Source: Saprospiraceae bacterium
Lineage (GTDB): Bacteria > Bacteroidota > Bacteroidia > Chitinophagales > Saprospiraceae
Length of the DNA: 64,000 nucleotides
Direction of reading: 5' to 3'
Assembly: GCA_016722285.1 (NCBI GenBank)
Contig: JADKGI010000001.1
Coordinates: forward strand, 620,001-684,000
Of this stretch, positions 37,342 through 46,509 are shown piece after piece. The translations under genes were made by a program, and so were the position numbers. The notes under the pieces are model-generated. The model had not been told where the DNA came from and searched no databases. It saw nothing but the letters and a program-made list of their open reading frames with translations. Within the stretch, counting starts at the first letter, position 1. The number at the start of each line of letters is the position of its first letter.

Positions 37342-39942
37342 ATGTTAGATACACAAACAAAGAAAAGAATAGACGATTGCAGGGATATACTGGTAGGTAA
37401 ACTGCCCGACCCAAAAGCACAGATTGAGCAAATTACCATTGGGTTGATTTACAAGTTCATGGACGACATGGACAAAGAAGCGATTGAATTGGGTGGTGCG
37501 CCAAAATTCTTTTCAGGTGATTATGAAAAATACGCCTGGGACAAGCTATTTGACACCAGAGTAACCGCTTCTGAAATGCTCAATCTCTATTCGGAGGCCA
37601 TAGTCAGCATGGATAAGAATCCGAATATCCCAGGCCTATTCAGAGATATTTTTAAGAATGCTTTCTTGCCATACCGCGATCCTGAAACCCTGAAAATGTT
37701 TCTGAAAACCATTGGCGAATTTGAATATACCCACAGCGAAAAATTGGGTGATGCCTTTGAATACCTGCTATCGGTGATGGGCTCGCAAGGGGATGCAGGA
37801 CAATTCAGAACACCCAGACACATCATTGATTTTTTAGTGGCGATTATTGACCCGGACAAAGGCGATTCCATTTTGGATCCGGCTTGCGGCACCGCAGGAT
37901 TTTTGATTTCGGCTTACAAGCATATTCTGCTTAAATACAGTACAGCCGCAATGCATTGCGCCTCAACAAATATTTTTCAATATAACCAATTACCAGATTC
38001 CGAAAAATTCTCTTTAAAAGGCGACCAACTCACCCCTGACGACCGGAAAAAGCTGATTCGGAATTTCGCAGGCTACGATATTTCCCCCGATATGGTGCGG
38101 CTGAGTTTGGTGAATTTGTATCTGCATGGATTCCCTGATCCGCACATCAACGAATACGATACCCTGAGCAGCGAAGACCGTTGGAACGAAAACTTTGATG
38201 TGGTGCTTGCCAATCCACCATTTATGAGCCCGAAAGGTGGCATACGGCCCCATAAGAAATTTACCATCAGCAGCAACCGCTCTGAAGTGCTGTTTGTCGA
38301 TTACATAGCCGAACACCTGAACCCCAAAGGTAAGGCGGGCATCATTGTACCCGAAGGAGTGATTTTCCAAAGCGGAACGGCCTACAAGGACCTGCGCAAA
38401 ATGCTGGTGGAAAACTATCTCTATGCCGTAGTGAGTTTGCCCGCAGGAGTGTTCAACCCATACAGTGGTGTGAAAACATCCATTTTATTGATGGACAAAG
38501 ATATTGCCAGGCAACGCAACGAAATCCTATTTGTAAAAATTGACAATGACGGCTACAACTTGGGTGCACAACGAGCAGCCGTAAAAGGCAGCCAATTGGA
38601 AGAAGCCATTGCCCTAACCCATGAATTTGCGACATCAGGTGAAATTCCCGATTCATTGATTGCTCATGCAGTTTTGAGAACTGAAATAGCTGCGAATGGG
38701 GATTATAATTTGAGTGGAGAAAGGTATAGATTAACTGAGGCCAGAAAATCCGATTTTCCTATTGTTTCGTTGGGTGATTTAATAAAAGTTGATAATGGTC
38801 GAGTGTTAACAGAATTTCAGGAAAATGGTGAAATTCCTTGTATCAAAGTGAGTGACATGAACTTACCCGAAAACAGTAGTGAAATTGTAACTACATCACA
38901 TTGGGTAAAAGAAACATCATATCCATTACTGCCTATTAATTCAATTGTTTTTCCAAAAAGAGGAGCTGCAATTGCAACCAATAAAAAGAGGTTTACAAAA
39001 ATCCCATGTCTGATTGATAATAATTGCATGGGAATTTCGGTCATAGACGAAGAAAAATTAAATCCAAAATATTTGTTTGCTTTCATGAATCAATTTGACT
39101 TGTCGAGTATTTCCAACTCGGCAGGAATTGCTCTCATAAATAATCCTGATATAAAGGGAGTAAAAATCCCACTTCCCCCCTTATCCATTCAGGAAGAAAT
39201 AGTAGCCGAAATAGAAGGCTACCAAAAAATAATAGATGGGGCCAAAGCTGTAGTAGCCAACTATAAACCCAAAATTGACATTGACCCTGATTGGGAGATG
39301 GTGGAGTTGGGGGAACATTGCAAAATCAAAGGTGGAAATGCCTTCAAAAGCACAGACTATGTGGATGAAGGAGTTCTGCTTATTAGAATGGGCAATGTCA
39401 AACAAATGTTTTTCGATTGGGAGAATTCACCTTCTTACTTGCCATTTAACTACTTGGATGATTACCCAAATTACGTTCTTGAAAAGGGTGATTTATTAAT
39501 ATCAATGACAGGAACTGTTGGGAAAGTGGATTACGGAAATGTTTGCCAAATTGATTTGAATGAAAGATTCCTACTTAATCAACGAGTTGGGAAGTTTGAA
39601 ATTCAATCAAACCAATTGGATAGAGAATATCTTTATTTCGTTGCTCAAACTGATCATTTCAGAAAACAGCTTTTTGCCAATGCATCAGGTGGTGTGAGAC
39701 AAGCAAACATTAGTAACAAAGGCATTGAAAGTATTTCCATACCATTTCCTAGTATCGAAATCCAACGCCAAATCGTAGCTCAAATCGAAAAAGAGCAGAC
39801 ATTGGTGAATGCCAACAAGCAACTCATTGAAATTTTTGAGCAGAAGATAAAGGACAAAATTGCAAAGGTTTGGGGTGTAGAAAAAACAGTGGAAGAAACT
39901 TTAATTATAGCTGCGGAACTGGAGGTAATAGATAATGTATGA
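37342..39942 (+). CDS. Type I restriction-modification methyltransferase fused to specificity subunit (HsdM-HsdS)
   Basis: The 866-aa protein combines both roles. The N-terminal part has an HsdM helical domain, the SAM-binding motif DPACGTAGF at residue 179 and the N6-adenine methyltransferase motif NPPF at 291-294. From about residue 465 two target-recognition domains follow (starting IVSLGDLIKV and MVELGEHCKI). Each ends with a conserved helix segment (PLPPLSIQEEIVAEIE; PFPSIEIQRQIVAQIE), as in a complete HsdS. It would methylate adenine in a bipartite site and, with HsdR, form a restriction complex. A REP core lies inside its coding region at 37947-37960 (coding AAMHCA), apparently an in-frame insertion in a loop after the SAM motif. 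Confidence 0.88.
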   Translation: MLDTQTKKRIDDCRDILVGKLPDPKAQIEQITIGLIYKFMDDMDKEAIELGGAPKFFSGDYEKYAWDKLFDTRVTASEMLNLYSEAIVSMDKNPNIPGLFRDIFKNAFLPYRDPETLKMFLKTIGEFEYTHSEKLGDAFEYLLSVMGSQGDAGQFRTPRHIIDFLVAIIDPDKGDSILDPACGTAGFLISAYKHILLKYSTAAMHCASTNIFQYNQLPDSEKFSLKGDQLTPDDRKKLIRNFAGYDISPDMVRLSLVNLYLHGFPDPHINEYDTLSSEDRWNENFDVVLANPPFMSPKGGIRPHKKFTISSNRSEVLFVDYIAEHLNPKGKAGIIVPEGVIFQSGTAYKDLRKMLVENYLYAVVSLPAGVFNPYSGVKTSILLMDKDIARQRNEILFVKIDNDGYNLGAQRAAVKGSQLEEAIALTHEFATSGEIPDSLIAHAVLRTEIAANGDYNLSGERYRLTEARKSDFPIVSLGDLIKVDNGRVLTEFQENGEIPCIKVSDMNLPENSSEIVTTSHWVKETSYPLLPINSIVFPKRGAAIATNKKRFTKIPCLIDNNCMGISVIDEEKLNPKYLFAFMNQFDLSSISNSAGIALINNPDIKGVKIPLPPLSIQEEIVAEIEGYQKIIDGAKAVVANYKPKIDIDPDWEMVELGEHCKIKGGNAFKSTDYVDEGVLLIRMGNVKQMFFDWENSPSYLPFNYLDDYPNYVLEKGDLLISMTGTVGKVDYGNVCQIDLNERFLLNQRVGKFEIQSNQLDREYLYFVAQTDHFRKQLFANASGGVRQANISNKGIESISIPFPSIEIQRQIVAQIEKEQTLVNANKQLIEIFEQKIKDKIAKVWGVEKTVEETLIIAAELEVIDNV
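37947..37960. repeat. REP-like palindrome inside the hsdM part of the fused gene
   Basis: CGCAATGCATTGCG is the inner 14 bp of the palindrome found in and beside the RAYT gene, with loosely similar flanks (GCC before, CCTCAAC after). It keeps the frame open. Confidence 0.8.
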
Positions 39943-40018
39943 TTACATGAGCGTATATCCTGATAAAATACTGGGAACCACCAGTCTTAGGCCACTGAGA
40001 TATTTTTAATTTTTAAGT

Positions 40019-40026
40019 TAACTTTG
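40019..40026 (+). promoter_or_regulatory. Candidate -7 promoter box upstream of tag
   Basis: TAACTTTG matches TAnnTTTG and lies 57 bp before the tag ATG, after the hsdM-hsdS stop. No clear TTTG -33 element is seen at the expected distance. Confidence 0.4.
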
Positions 40027-40082
40027 CCCATGTGCTATACAGCATATCCGTGAGAATAAGTGAACATCAAAAGCGATAAAAT

Positions 40083-40640
40083 ATGGAAAAGCCAAGCTCT
40101 TATTGTGATTTTGTGGCCTCTTTAGAGCATGATAATGTGCACAGAATCTATCATGACACACAGTATGGATTTCCCATTGATACAGACGATGAGTTGTTTT
40201 GCCGGTTGATACTGGAAATCAATCAGGCTGGATTGTCATGGACCACCATACTCAACAAACAGGAGAATTTCAGAAAAGCCTACTCAAACTTTGACGTACG
40301 TAAGGTGGCTCAATATGGAGAAATGGAAGTGGAAAGACTTCTCGCCGATGGGGGCATCATCCGGAATAAACTAAAAATAAACGCCGCGATTCACAATGCC
40401 AATAAAATAGTTGAACTCCAAAACACCCACGGATCTTTTAAAAACTGGCTGAACCACCATCATCCCCTGCCTTTGACCGAATGGGTGAAACTTTTTAAAA
40501 AGACATTTAAATTTACCGGCGGAGAAATCACCAATGAATTTTTAATGAGCGCTGGTTATCTGCCGGGAGCCCATATAGATGGGTGTCTCATATATCATCA
40601 GGTATTGAAAGTAAAACCTATATGGAATAACGAAAAGTAA
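40083..40640 (+). CDS. tag: DNA-3-methyladenine glycosylase I
   Basis: The 185-aa protein matches Tag throughout: HDTQYGFPIDTDDELFCRLI, LEINQAGLSWTTIL with the substrate-pocket residues, and YLPGAHIDGCLIYHQV at the end with the Cys and His that bind zinc in the family. It excises 3-methyladenine from alkylated DNA (family knowledge). The N-terminal zinc ligand is present as YC in the opening SSYCDFV, although the usual CxW is CDF here. It is cytoplasmic, with the GNAT gene starting about 20 bp downstream. Confidence 0.9.
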   Translation: MEKPSSYCDFVASLEHDNVHRIYHDTQYGFPIDTDDELFCRLILEINQAGLSWTTILNKQENFRKAYSNFDVRKVAQYGEMEVERLLADGGIIRNKLKINAAIHNANKIVELQNTHGSFKNWLNHHHPLPLTEWVKLFKKTFKFTGGEITNEFLMSAGYLPGAHIDGCLIYHQVLKVKPIWNNEK

Positions 40641-40660
40641 AAGGATTGATTCATCAGACA

Positions 40661-41212
40661 ATGGAAGTATTAAATATAAAGACGACGAGACTTGATATCC
40701 GACACCTCCGGGCATCAGATCTACAGGACTTTCATCTGTATCGCTCAAACTCAGAAGTTACTAAATATCAAGGATTTGATGTGATGACAATGGAACAAGC
40801 CGCGGAGTTTATTAAAGAAAATTCAACTAAATTTTTTGGTAAAGCAGGAGAATGGGTACAGTATGGTATAGAAAATCGGGATACAGGAAAACTTATTGGC
40901 GACTGTGCCATTAAACTTGACCAGTACGATACACGAATTGCTGAAATTGGAATTACTATTTCACACCTGGAACAAAAAAAGGGTTACGCAAAAGAAGTTA
41001 TGATTGGCATTTTGACTTTCTTGTTTGGCTCAAAAGACATACATCGGGTTGTGGGAATAGTAGATGTTGAAAATACAGCTTCAATTAACTTGCTTATAAG
41101 CACAGGATTCAAACAGGAAGGTCACTTTGTTGAAAACATATTCTTCAAAGGAAAATGGGGAAGCGAATTTCTTTATGCTATGTTAAAACGAGAGTGGAAT
41201 GAGAGAAAATAA
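40661..41212 (+). CDS. GNAT family N-acetyltransferase (RimJ/RimL type)
   Basis: I chose the ATG at 40661, which gives MEVLNIKTTRLDIRHL; the frame is open from a TTG at 40646 but that start is less likely. The 183-aa protein has the RimJ/RimL pattern TTRLDIRHLRASD at the start, IGDCAIKLD, an acetyl-CoA loop around EQKKGYAKEVMIG and an ending with VDVENTASINLLISTGFKQEG. Substrates may be protein N-termini, small amines or antibiotics. It follows tag closely and may share its transcript. Confidence 0.85.
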   Translation: MEVLNIKTTRLDIRHLRASDLQDFHLYRSNSEVTKYQGFDVMTMEQAAEFIKENSTKFFGKAGEWVQYGIENRDTGKLIGDCAIKLDQYDTRIAEIGITISHLEQKKGYAKEVMIGILTFLFGSKDIHRVVGIVDVENTASINLLISTGFKQEGHFVENIFFKGKWGSEFLYAMLKREWNERK

Positions 41213-41460
41213 TAAAGAAAAGACTGAAACTTTTAAATCCCCGGGCACTAAAGCATGTATGATTTATCAAAGGTGTTTTTTTTATGGTATAGATGAGGAG
41301 GGCGGATAGTGAAGCCTAATATCCCGGATTGACCGGAAAATACAATGCCGGAATTTCTGTTTTATAGGTTGTATTTATTTGGGGGCTATGGCATCTGGCA
41401 TTAATTTACTTCAGTTGCTTGTACTTTCCCGATGTTATGCAATTTGTCACACCCAAAAAT

Positions 41461-41538
41461 CATAGTGGTGCCAAAAAATAACTTCGCTTTAAATGCACCA
41501 AAATGATTTGTTTTACACTATTTTTGATAAGTAAAAGG
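41461..41538 (+). repeat. Promoter-region repeat, copy A
   Basis: These 78 bp match 42070-42146 at about 56 positions by hand count with one gap. They end in a shared block containing TATTTTTG (41519-41526), a match to the -7 consensus. They precede the small membrane protein gene. The rest of 41213-41606 holds no gene. Confidence 0.6.
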
Positions 41539-41606
41539 GTAGATATGAGATGAAACCCTGGTATAAGGGCAAAACTGAAATTTTAAAATGTATAAAAGTT
41601 TTTGAA

Positions 41607-41990
41607 ATGAAACGATTGATATATGGATTATTCTTAACCAACAGTATTCTGACGCTGCCTTTTGGCTTTTTGTTATTGATTATTCCAGGGGCTATGTTTT
41701 CATCTTATGGCATTACTTTGGATGCCGGTGGCGAATTAGTTGCCCGGGGTTATGGTGCCACTCTTGTTGGCTATGGATTAGTCTTTTATTTTTTACGCAA
41801 TATTTCAGAAATAGGTGTTGTAAAATCACTCTTGTTGGCTGCTTTGGTTTTTAATCTTATTGAGGCAGTTATTCAAACGGCTGCGGCATCAAAGGGTATT
41901 GTATTGCCAGTTATTTGGGTAACAGTTGTATTGCATGCTATCGTAACGATACTTATTACTTATGCACTGATAAATCATAAGTCAAAATAG
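41607..41990 (+). CDS. Small membrane protein of unknown function
   Basis: I chose the Met at 41607, giving MKRLIYGLFL directly ahead of the first membrane segment; the in-frame ATG at 41550 would add 19 mostly polar residues. The 127-aa protein has four hydrophobic segments, near residues 3-25, 45-60, 70-90 and 98-120, with little loop sequence. I do not recognise the family. It lies alone behind the promoter-like repeat A, which it shares with the downstream serine hydrolase, so the two may be co-regulated. Confidence 0.6.
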   Translation: MKRLIYGLFLTNSILTLPFGFLLLIIPGAMFSSYGITLDAGGELVARGYGATLVGYGLVFYFLRNISEIGVVKSLLLAALVFNLIEAVIQTAAASKGIVLPVIWVTVVLHAIVTILITYALINHKSK

Positions 41991-42069
41991 TATTGCGCTA
42001 AGCCGTTTCCTTAATTTAATACTTGTACAAAGCCAGGTCAATAGTAAATTGTCTTATTTTGAACTGAGT

Positions 42070-42146
42070 CATTATGGTATAAGAAATTAACTTTCCTTAA
42101 AATCCAGTACCATGATTAATTTTCACCTATTTTTGATGAGAAAAGG
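42070..42146 (+). repeat. Promoter-region repeat, copy B
   Basis: This is the partner of 41461-41538, with TATTTTTG at 42128-42135 followed by GAT(A/G)AG and AAAAGG in both. It lies about 80 bp before the preferred start of the serine hydrolase. Confidence 0.6.
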
Positions 42147-42226
42147 TTGGCTTCATCAGATTGCTTCATGAAAACCATGTGATAAAATGTTCCCAATTAA
42201 AATATCTAATACCTAAAATCATCAAT

Positions 42227-44023
42227 ATGAAAATCTCCAGTCTCTTCATTGCCATGTTATTTTATGGCTCGACGGTTTTTTCCCAGACAAACTACTCTTC
42301 GGAAACCCTCGATAAAATAAAAGAAGTCGAAAACAATGTTTCAGGTAACCTTTTGCTTAATGGCGAGCAACCCGGCACCATTACGGAACGCATGGCAAAA
42401 TATAACGTAAAAGGGATGAGCATTGCCGTCATTCATGATTACAAAATAGCGTGGGCAAAAGGGTACGGATGGGCCGACGAAAGCGAGAAAAGACCTGTAA
42501 CACCGGAAACCTTATTTGAGCCTGGGTCTATTTCAAAAACATTAAACGCAATTGGTATTTTAAAACTGGCTCAGGATAAGAAAGTGGACCTTTATACAGA
42601 TATCAATACTTATTTGAGTTCATGGAAGTTTCCTTATGACTCGCTTTCAAATGGCAAAAAGATTTCGCTGGCAAATTTACTGAGTCACATGGCAGGATTA
42701 TCAGTACATGGTTTTCCGGGGCATAATATCAATGGACCTGTTCCAACTTTATTGCAGGTATTAGACGGGAAAAAACCGTCTTTCACTCCGGCAGTGCGAA
42801 GCATGTTTGAACCTGATTTAAAATTTCAGTATTCGGGAGGTGGCACTTCGATATCCCAAATAATATTAACAGATCTGGTCGGTCAGCCATACGAAGAATG
42901 GATGTATAATAATGTTTTAAAACCTATAGGTATGATTCATAGTACTTATGCCCAGCCACCTGCCGAAGGAATAAGACATTTATGTGCATCTGCTTACAAC
43001 CGGGATGGATCGCCGATTGCGGGCAAATTCCACGTGTACCCCGAGCAGGCTGCTGCGGGACTTTGGATGACACCGAGTGATTTGAGTCATTATATCATCG
43101 ATATGCAATTGGCGCATCAGGGCAAGCCTTCAGCTGTGCTGATCGGGGACATGGTGAAATTGCATTTATCCCCTTATAATGACGGCCCCACAGCTTTGGG
43201 TACCTTTATTGAGGATCATGACGGCGTTAAGTATTTTCAGCATAGTGCCGGAAATGATGGTTTTTGCGGACAGTTTTACGGCAGCATGGAAGATGGCTAT
43301 GGAGTGGTTATTTTTATGAATACCGATTTTGGAAAACTTATGCCTGAAGTGATCAATAGTGTGGCAAAGGCTTACAACTGGAAAAATTTTTACAGGGAAC
43401 CTCAAAGAAAAACCAGCATTGAAATGGCTGATAAGGAAATAAAGGCATACGAAGGCATTTATTTATATGATGATTCATGGGCGGCCATAGGTAAAAAAGA
43501 CAATGAATATCACTTCTTTACAGACTGCACCTATGCAAAAATGTACTTTATTTCGCCAACAGGGTTTTTTAATGAAGAATTTCAGTCCAATAAGAACATG
43601 ATTAAAGACGAAAAGGGAAATGTGGTGGGCTATACACGAATGGTAGGCGAAAAAGAATATCCCCGTGCCTTAAAAGTCATCAATCCTGATACAACCAATC
43701 TTTCAAACCAATTTTATGGTGACATAGGATGGTACTATTTTGAGACTAAAAAGTATAAGGAAGCACTCACTTATTTCAGCAGAGGCACCCAGGTATATCC
43801 GGAAGACCTGAATATGCTGGTCAATCGGGCACATATGTACTTATTTAACAATGAGTATAATAAAGCCAGGGATATTTATAAGGCCCATCTTACAAATATT
43901 GTCAGACCTGGCTATAGCTGGGAGGACTTAATGAGGGAAGATTACACCTACTTCAAGGATAAAAAATATGATATGCAGCTATTTGATAGAGTATTTGATG
44001 AATTGAAAGTTAAGAAACCATAG
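42227..44023 (+). CDS. Serine hydrolase of the beta-lactamase family with C-terminal TPR region
   Basis: The Met at 42227 gives a clean signal peptide ending TVFSQ; an in-frame ATG at 42161 adds 22 residues ahead of it. The 598-aa protein has SxxK at Ser101-Lys104 (SISK), a Y-S-G motif in FQYSGGGTS and an HSAGNDGF segment in place of the third motif. The last 110 residues contain TPR-like helices (GWYYFETKKYKEALTYFSRG). It resembles D-aminopeptidase or esterase-type class C hydrolases rather than antibiotic-inactivating enzymes. It is probably periplasmic. Confidence 0.85.
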   Translation: MKISSLFIAMLFYGSTVFSQTNYSSETLDKIKEVENNVSGNLLLNGEQPGTITERMAKYNVKGMSIAVIHDYKIAWAKGYGWADESEKRPVTPETLFEPGSISKTLNAIGILKLAQDKKVDLYTDINTYLSSWKFPYDSLSNGKKISLANLLSHMAGLSVHGFPGHNINGPVPTLLQVLDGKKPSFTPAVRSMFEPDLKFQYSGGGTSISQIILTDLVGQPYEEWMYNNVLKPIGMIHSTYAQPPAEGIRHLCASAYNRDGSPIAGKFHVYPEQAAAGLWMTPSDLSHYIIDMQLAHQGKPSAVLIGDMVKLHLSPYNDGPTALGTFIEDHDGVKYFQHSAGNDGFCGQFYGSMEDGYGVVIFMNTDFGKLMPEVINSVAKAYNWKNFYREPQRKTSIEMADKEIKAYEGIYLYDDSWAAIGKKDNEYHFFTDCTYAKMYFISPTGFFNEEFQSNKNMIKDEKGNVVGYTRMVGEKEYPRALKVINPDTTNLSNQFYGDIGWYYFETKKYKEALTYFSRGTQVYPEDLNMLVNRAHMYLFNNEYNKARDIYKAHLTNIVRPGYSWEDLMREDYTYFKDKKYDMQLFDRVFDELKVKKP

Positions 44024-44742
44024 GAGTGTTATCATAAGTTTTACTAATACGCCTTTTTTGGGAGCATGATGGACCAACTAAATTTTAATCGGTTGCAAAC
44101 CACAATCGAACCATTGTAATATCGCCGATATCACAGATAATAAGTCACCGCAGAAAATCCGGAACAAATCATAGTATAAAGCATGTTTGTTTTCATCTCG
44201 TATTTAGAAATTTAATGACTAATTTTTAGAAAATGGTTTAAGTGAAACAGAATTGACCCCAATACAAAACTGTTTGAACTTCCAGAATGTCGCTATTTTA
44301 TATGCCGGGAAACTGGTGATGTGGCGGGTAAGCATAAAATCGGGAAGGTACGAGGAACGGAAGTAAATCCATGCCTGATACGTATGATTATAATAAAGTG
44401 AGCTTGCCTGCTTCGAGGAAAGCAGGTTTTTTGTATTAGGTCTGCCCCGTCGGATTGTTTACTTTATTTTGGGGAAAAAAAGTAAAAGCCGAGCCGGCTT
44501 GAGGCGAACATAATTAGTGAGCATAATTGTCAATATTTTATATGATAAGTATAGGCAAATGATCATAATAATTAAAAAAATAAATATAGTATTCTCACGG
44601 ATATTGAAAGGCACCTGAATAATTACAAAATAATCTTACATTTGACAACGGAAATATCAGATGGATTAAGGAGATTACCAATGATAAACAACGCTTTTTA
44701 ATTACTTTACCTTAGGTTGTCAGGAAGAAAAAAAGAGGCTTT
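44024..44742. other. Long intergenic region
   Basis: No gene or recognisable relic is seen over about 720 bp. It contains the terminator-like hairpin at 44407-44432. Confidence 0.4.
44407..44432 (+). terminator. Rho-independent terminator-like hairpin
   Basis: CCTGCTT (44407-44413) pairs with AAGCAGG (44420-44426) around a 6-nt loop, followed by six T. It is about 380 bp after the nearest upstream stop codon, so the transcript it would end is not obvious. Confidence 0.55.
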
Positions 44743-45930
44743 GTGCGACGAATAATACATCTAAATAATGCAAATTGTGCAGAGATAATTTTTAAAAATT
44801 TACATGTAATGCCTGGAAATATTCTTTTCGTCATGACCATCATTTTCTATGCCAGCCTGGCCAATCTTTTACTTAAACCGAAGCCCGGCGGAGACTATGG
44901 GGTAGGATACTCTTTTATGGTGCTTATCAATGTTGGGGGGTTCATTATTTTTTCCGGATTTTTGGCATGGAATATGAATATGAACCACTGTTTCGATTGG
45001 ATTCCTGATTCTTTTCTGCGTTATCGAAATTGGTTGGTTTTCCTTGGCTGGATAGCCTTTGCATCTGCCTCGGTATGGAGCTTAGATTATCATTCGAAGT
45101 GGATCGAAGGCGAGTTTTTGCCATTTATGCGCTGGTTTGCACTGAGCAAGGTGTACGTTTGGCTACCCTTATTGATGCTCACGCCGGCTTTGTATCTCTT
45201 GAATGCAGAGCGTATGGCTGGGTATGCACCTGTCTGGGTTAAGGTCCCTGTTCAAATTGGATTTTCTGTCAGCTTTTTGCTAGCTTTAGGTATTTTATGG
45301 GCATTTATAAAGTTCTGGGTGTCCCGACGAATAAAAATATTTCAATCAGTAAATGTATGGAAGCAAGAGCATCTGGCATCTTACAATACATCTTTGGAAT
45401 ATATTAATAATTATAACGAACCAACCATACAAGGCTTATTGAAGTATGCACATCCGGGAGAAGATACCCGACGACGGGATGCAGCAATAAGCAAAATAAA
45501 GTCTTTTGAAAATTGGGAAAACGACCTGATCGGTATTTTAGAAAAAAAGGACCTGCAAAAGATTTATGTGTATGACGATTACACATACTATGTATATGCA
45601 TTTTTAGAAGGAAATAAAATTGAACACCCTGAAAATTTTGTTCAGCCGATCTTATACAGTCTCAAAGTATTAAATATCCGGATTAGAAGATCACTTGAGG
45701 ATCCTTATGATCTCGAATTGGGTAGATCAGGCATTACTACCGTATGTCGTGTATTACAGGGACAATTTAAAGACTGGGCTATTGAATTTAAGCCTGGCTT
45801 GTTAAAATTACACGAGGCTTTGGAAAAAGAACCACCTGAACGAAAAAACAAACAGTATAAAAATTCGTATTATAAGACTTACAAGGAAAACCGTCTTGCT
45901 GTAAATAAGTGGTTGGCATCAAACATTTAA
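44743..45930 (+). CDS. Integral membrane protein of unknown function with cytoplasmic C-terminal domain
   Basis: The frame opens at a GTG at 44743 (395 aa); an ATG at 44809 directly precedes the first membrane segment and may be the real start (373 aa). Five hydrophobic segments lie in the first 195 residues. They are followed by a soluble, mostly helical domain of about 200 residues with many charged residues (IKSFENWENDLIGIL, YVYDDYTYYVYAF). No motif is recognised. It lies alone, with long non-coding DNA upstream and a convergent gene downstream. Confidence 0.55.
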   Translation: MRRIIHLNNANCAEIIFKNLHVMPGNILFVMTIIFYASLANLLLKPKPGGDYGVGYSFMVLINVGGFIIFSGFLAWNMNMNHCFDWIPDSFLRYRNWLVFLGWIAFASASVWSLDYHSKWIEGEFLPFMRWFALSKVYVWLPLLMLTPALYLLNAERMAGYAPVWVKVPVQIGFSVSFLLALGILWAFIKFWVSRRIKIFQSVNVWKQEHLASYNTSLEYINNYNEPTIQGLLKYAHPGEDTRRRDAAISKIKSFENWENDLIGILEKKDLQKIYVYDDYTYYVYAFLEGNKIEHPENFVQPILYSLKVLNIRIRRSLEDPYDLELGRSGITTVCRVLQGQFKDWAIEFKPGLLKLHEALEKEPPERKNKQYKNSYYKTYKENRLAVNKWLASNI

Positions 45931-46102
45931 ATATACTCTAAGTTGGGAGAAGTCTGGTGTTCTGAATTTTTCCGAATTTAAAACCAGCTTTTGAATAGAA
46001 GATACCATACATAATCTTTGCCATAATAACCGGTGCAAGCCCACTTGATATTTGGTGATTGTAAAGGGTCCAACCTCATTCATTATGTAAAAGGTAAGTC
46101 AA

Positions 46103-46480
46103 CTATCCAGTGTTATCCTGCGCTATGGCTTCCTTCAATAATTTAGTGATCGATCGTTCATCAATATCATCCGGGGACTTATATATTTTATAGAATACTT
46201 GTTTATTCGTCCCGTGTGTCAGGTATTTTTCTTCGTCAGGTAATTTGCAGCCATACCAAAACCCCAATAATACCCCTTTTTTGATTCCGCCTCTTGGAAC
46301 AGTTGCAGGCCAGATGATGCAAATTCCTTTTTTGCCATAAAAGAACGGAACATTGTACGATATTTTTTCCTTACAATGAGCAGGTAAATTTTCTATAATA
46401 ATTTGCCTTAAAACATCTAAAATCAGCCTTTCATCATCAGGCAATATTTCGTACAATTCCAATAACGATTTTATCTTCAT
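46103..46480 (-). CDS. DUF1801-family protein
   Basis: The 125-aa protein fits the YdhG/DUF1801 pattern: an N-terminal helix pair, LPAHCKEKISYNVPFFYGKKGICIIWP, GVLLGFWYG and a C-terminal helical part. The family has no established biochemical role. It lies 29 bp downstream of the serine hydrolase at 46510-48012 on the same strand and may be translated from its transcript. Confidence 0.75.
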   Translation of the reverse strand: MKIKSLLELYEILPDDERLILDVLRQIIIENLPAHCKEKISYNVPFFYGKKGICIIWPATVPRGGIKKGVLLGFWYGCKLPDEEKYLTHGTNKQVFYKIYKSPDDIDERSITKLLKEAIAQDNTG

Positions 46481-46509
46481 TTTAATGAGGCATCAGTTAT
46501 CAGTATTTT

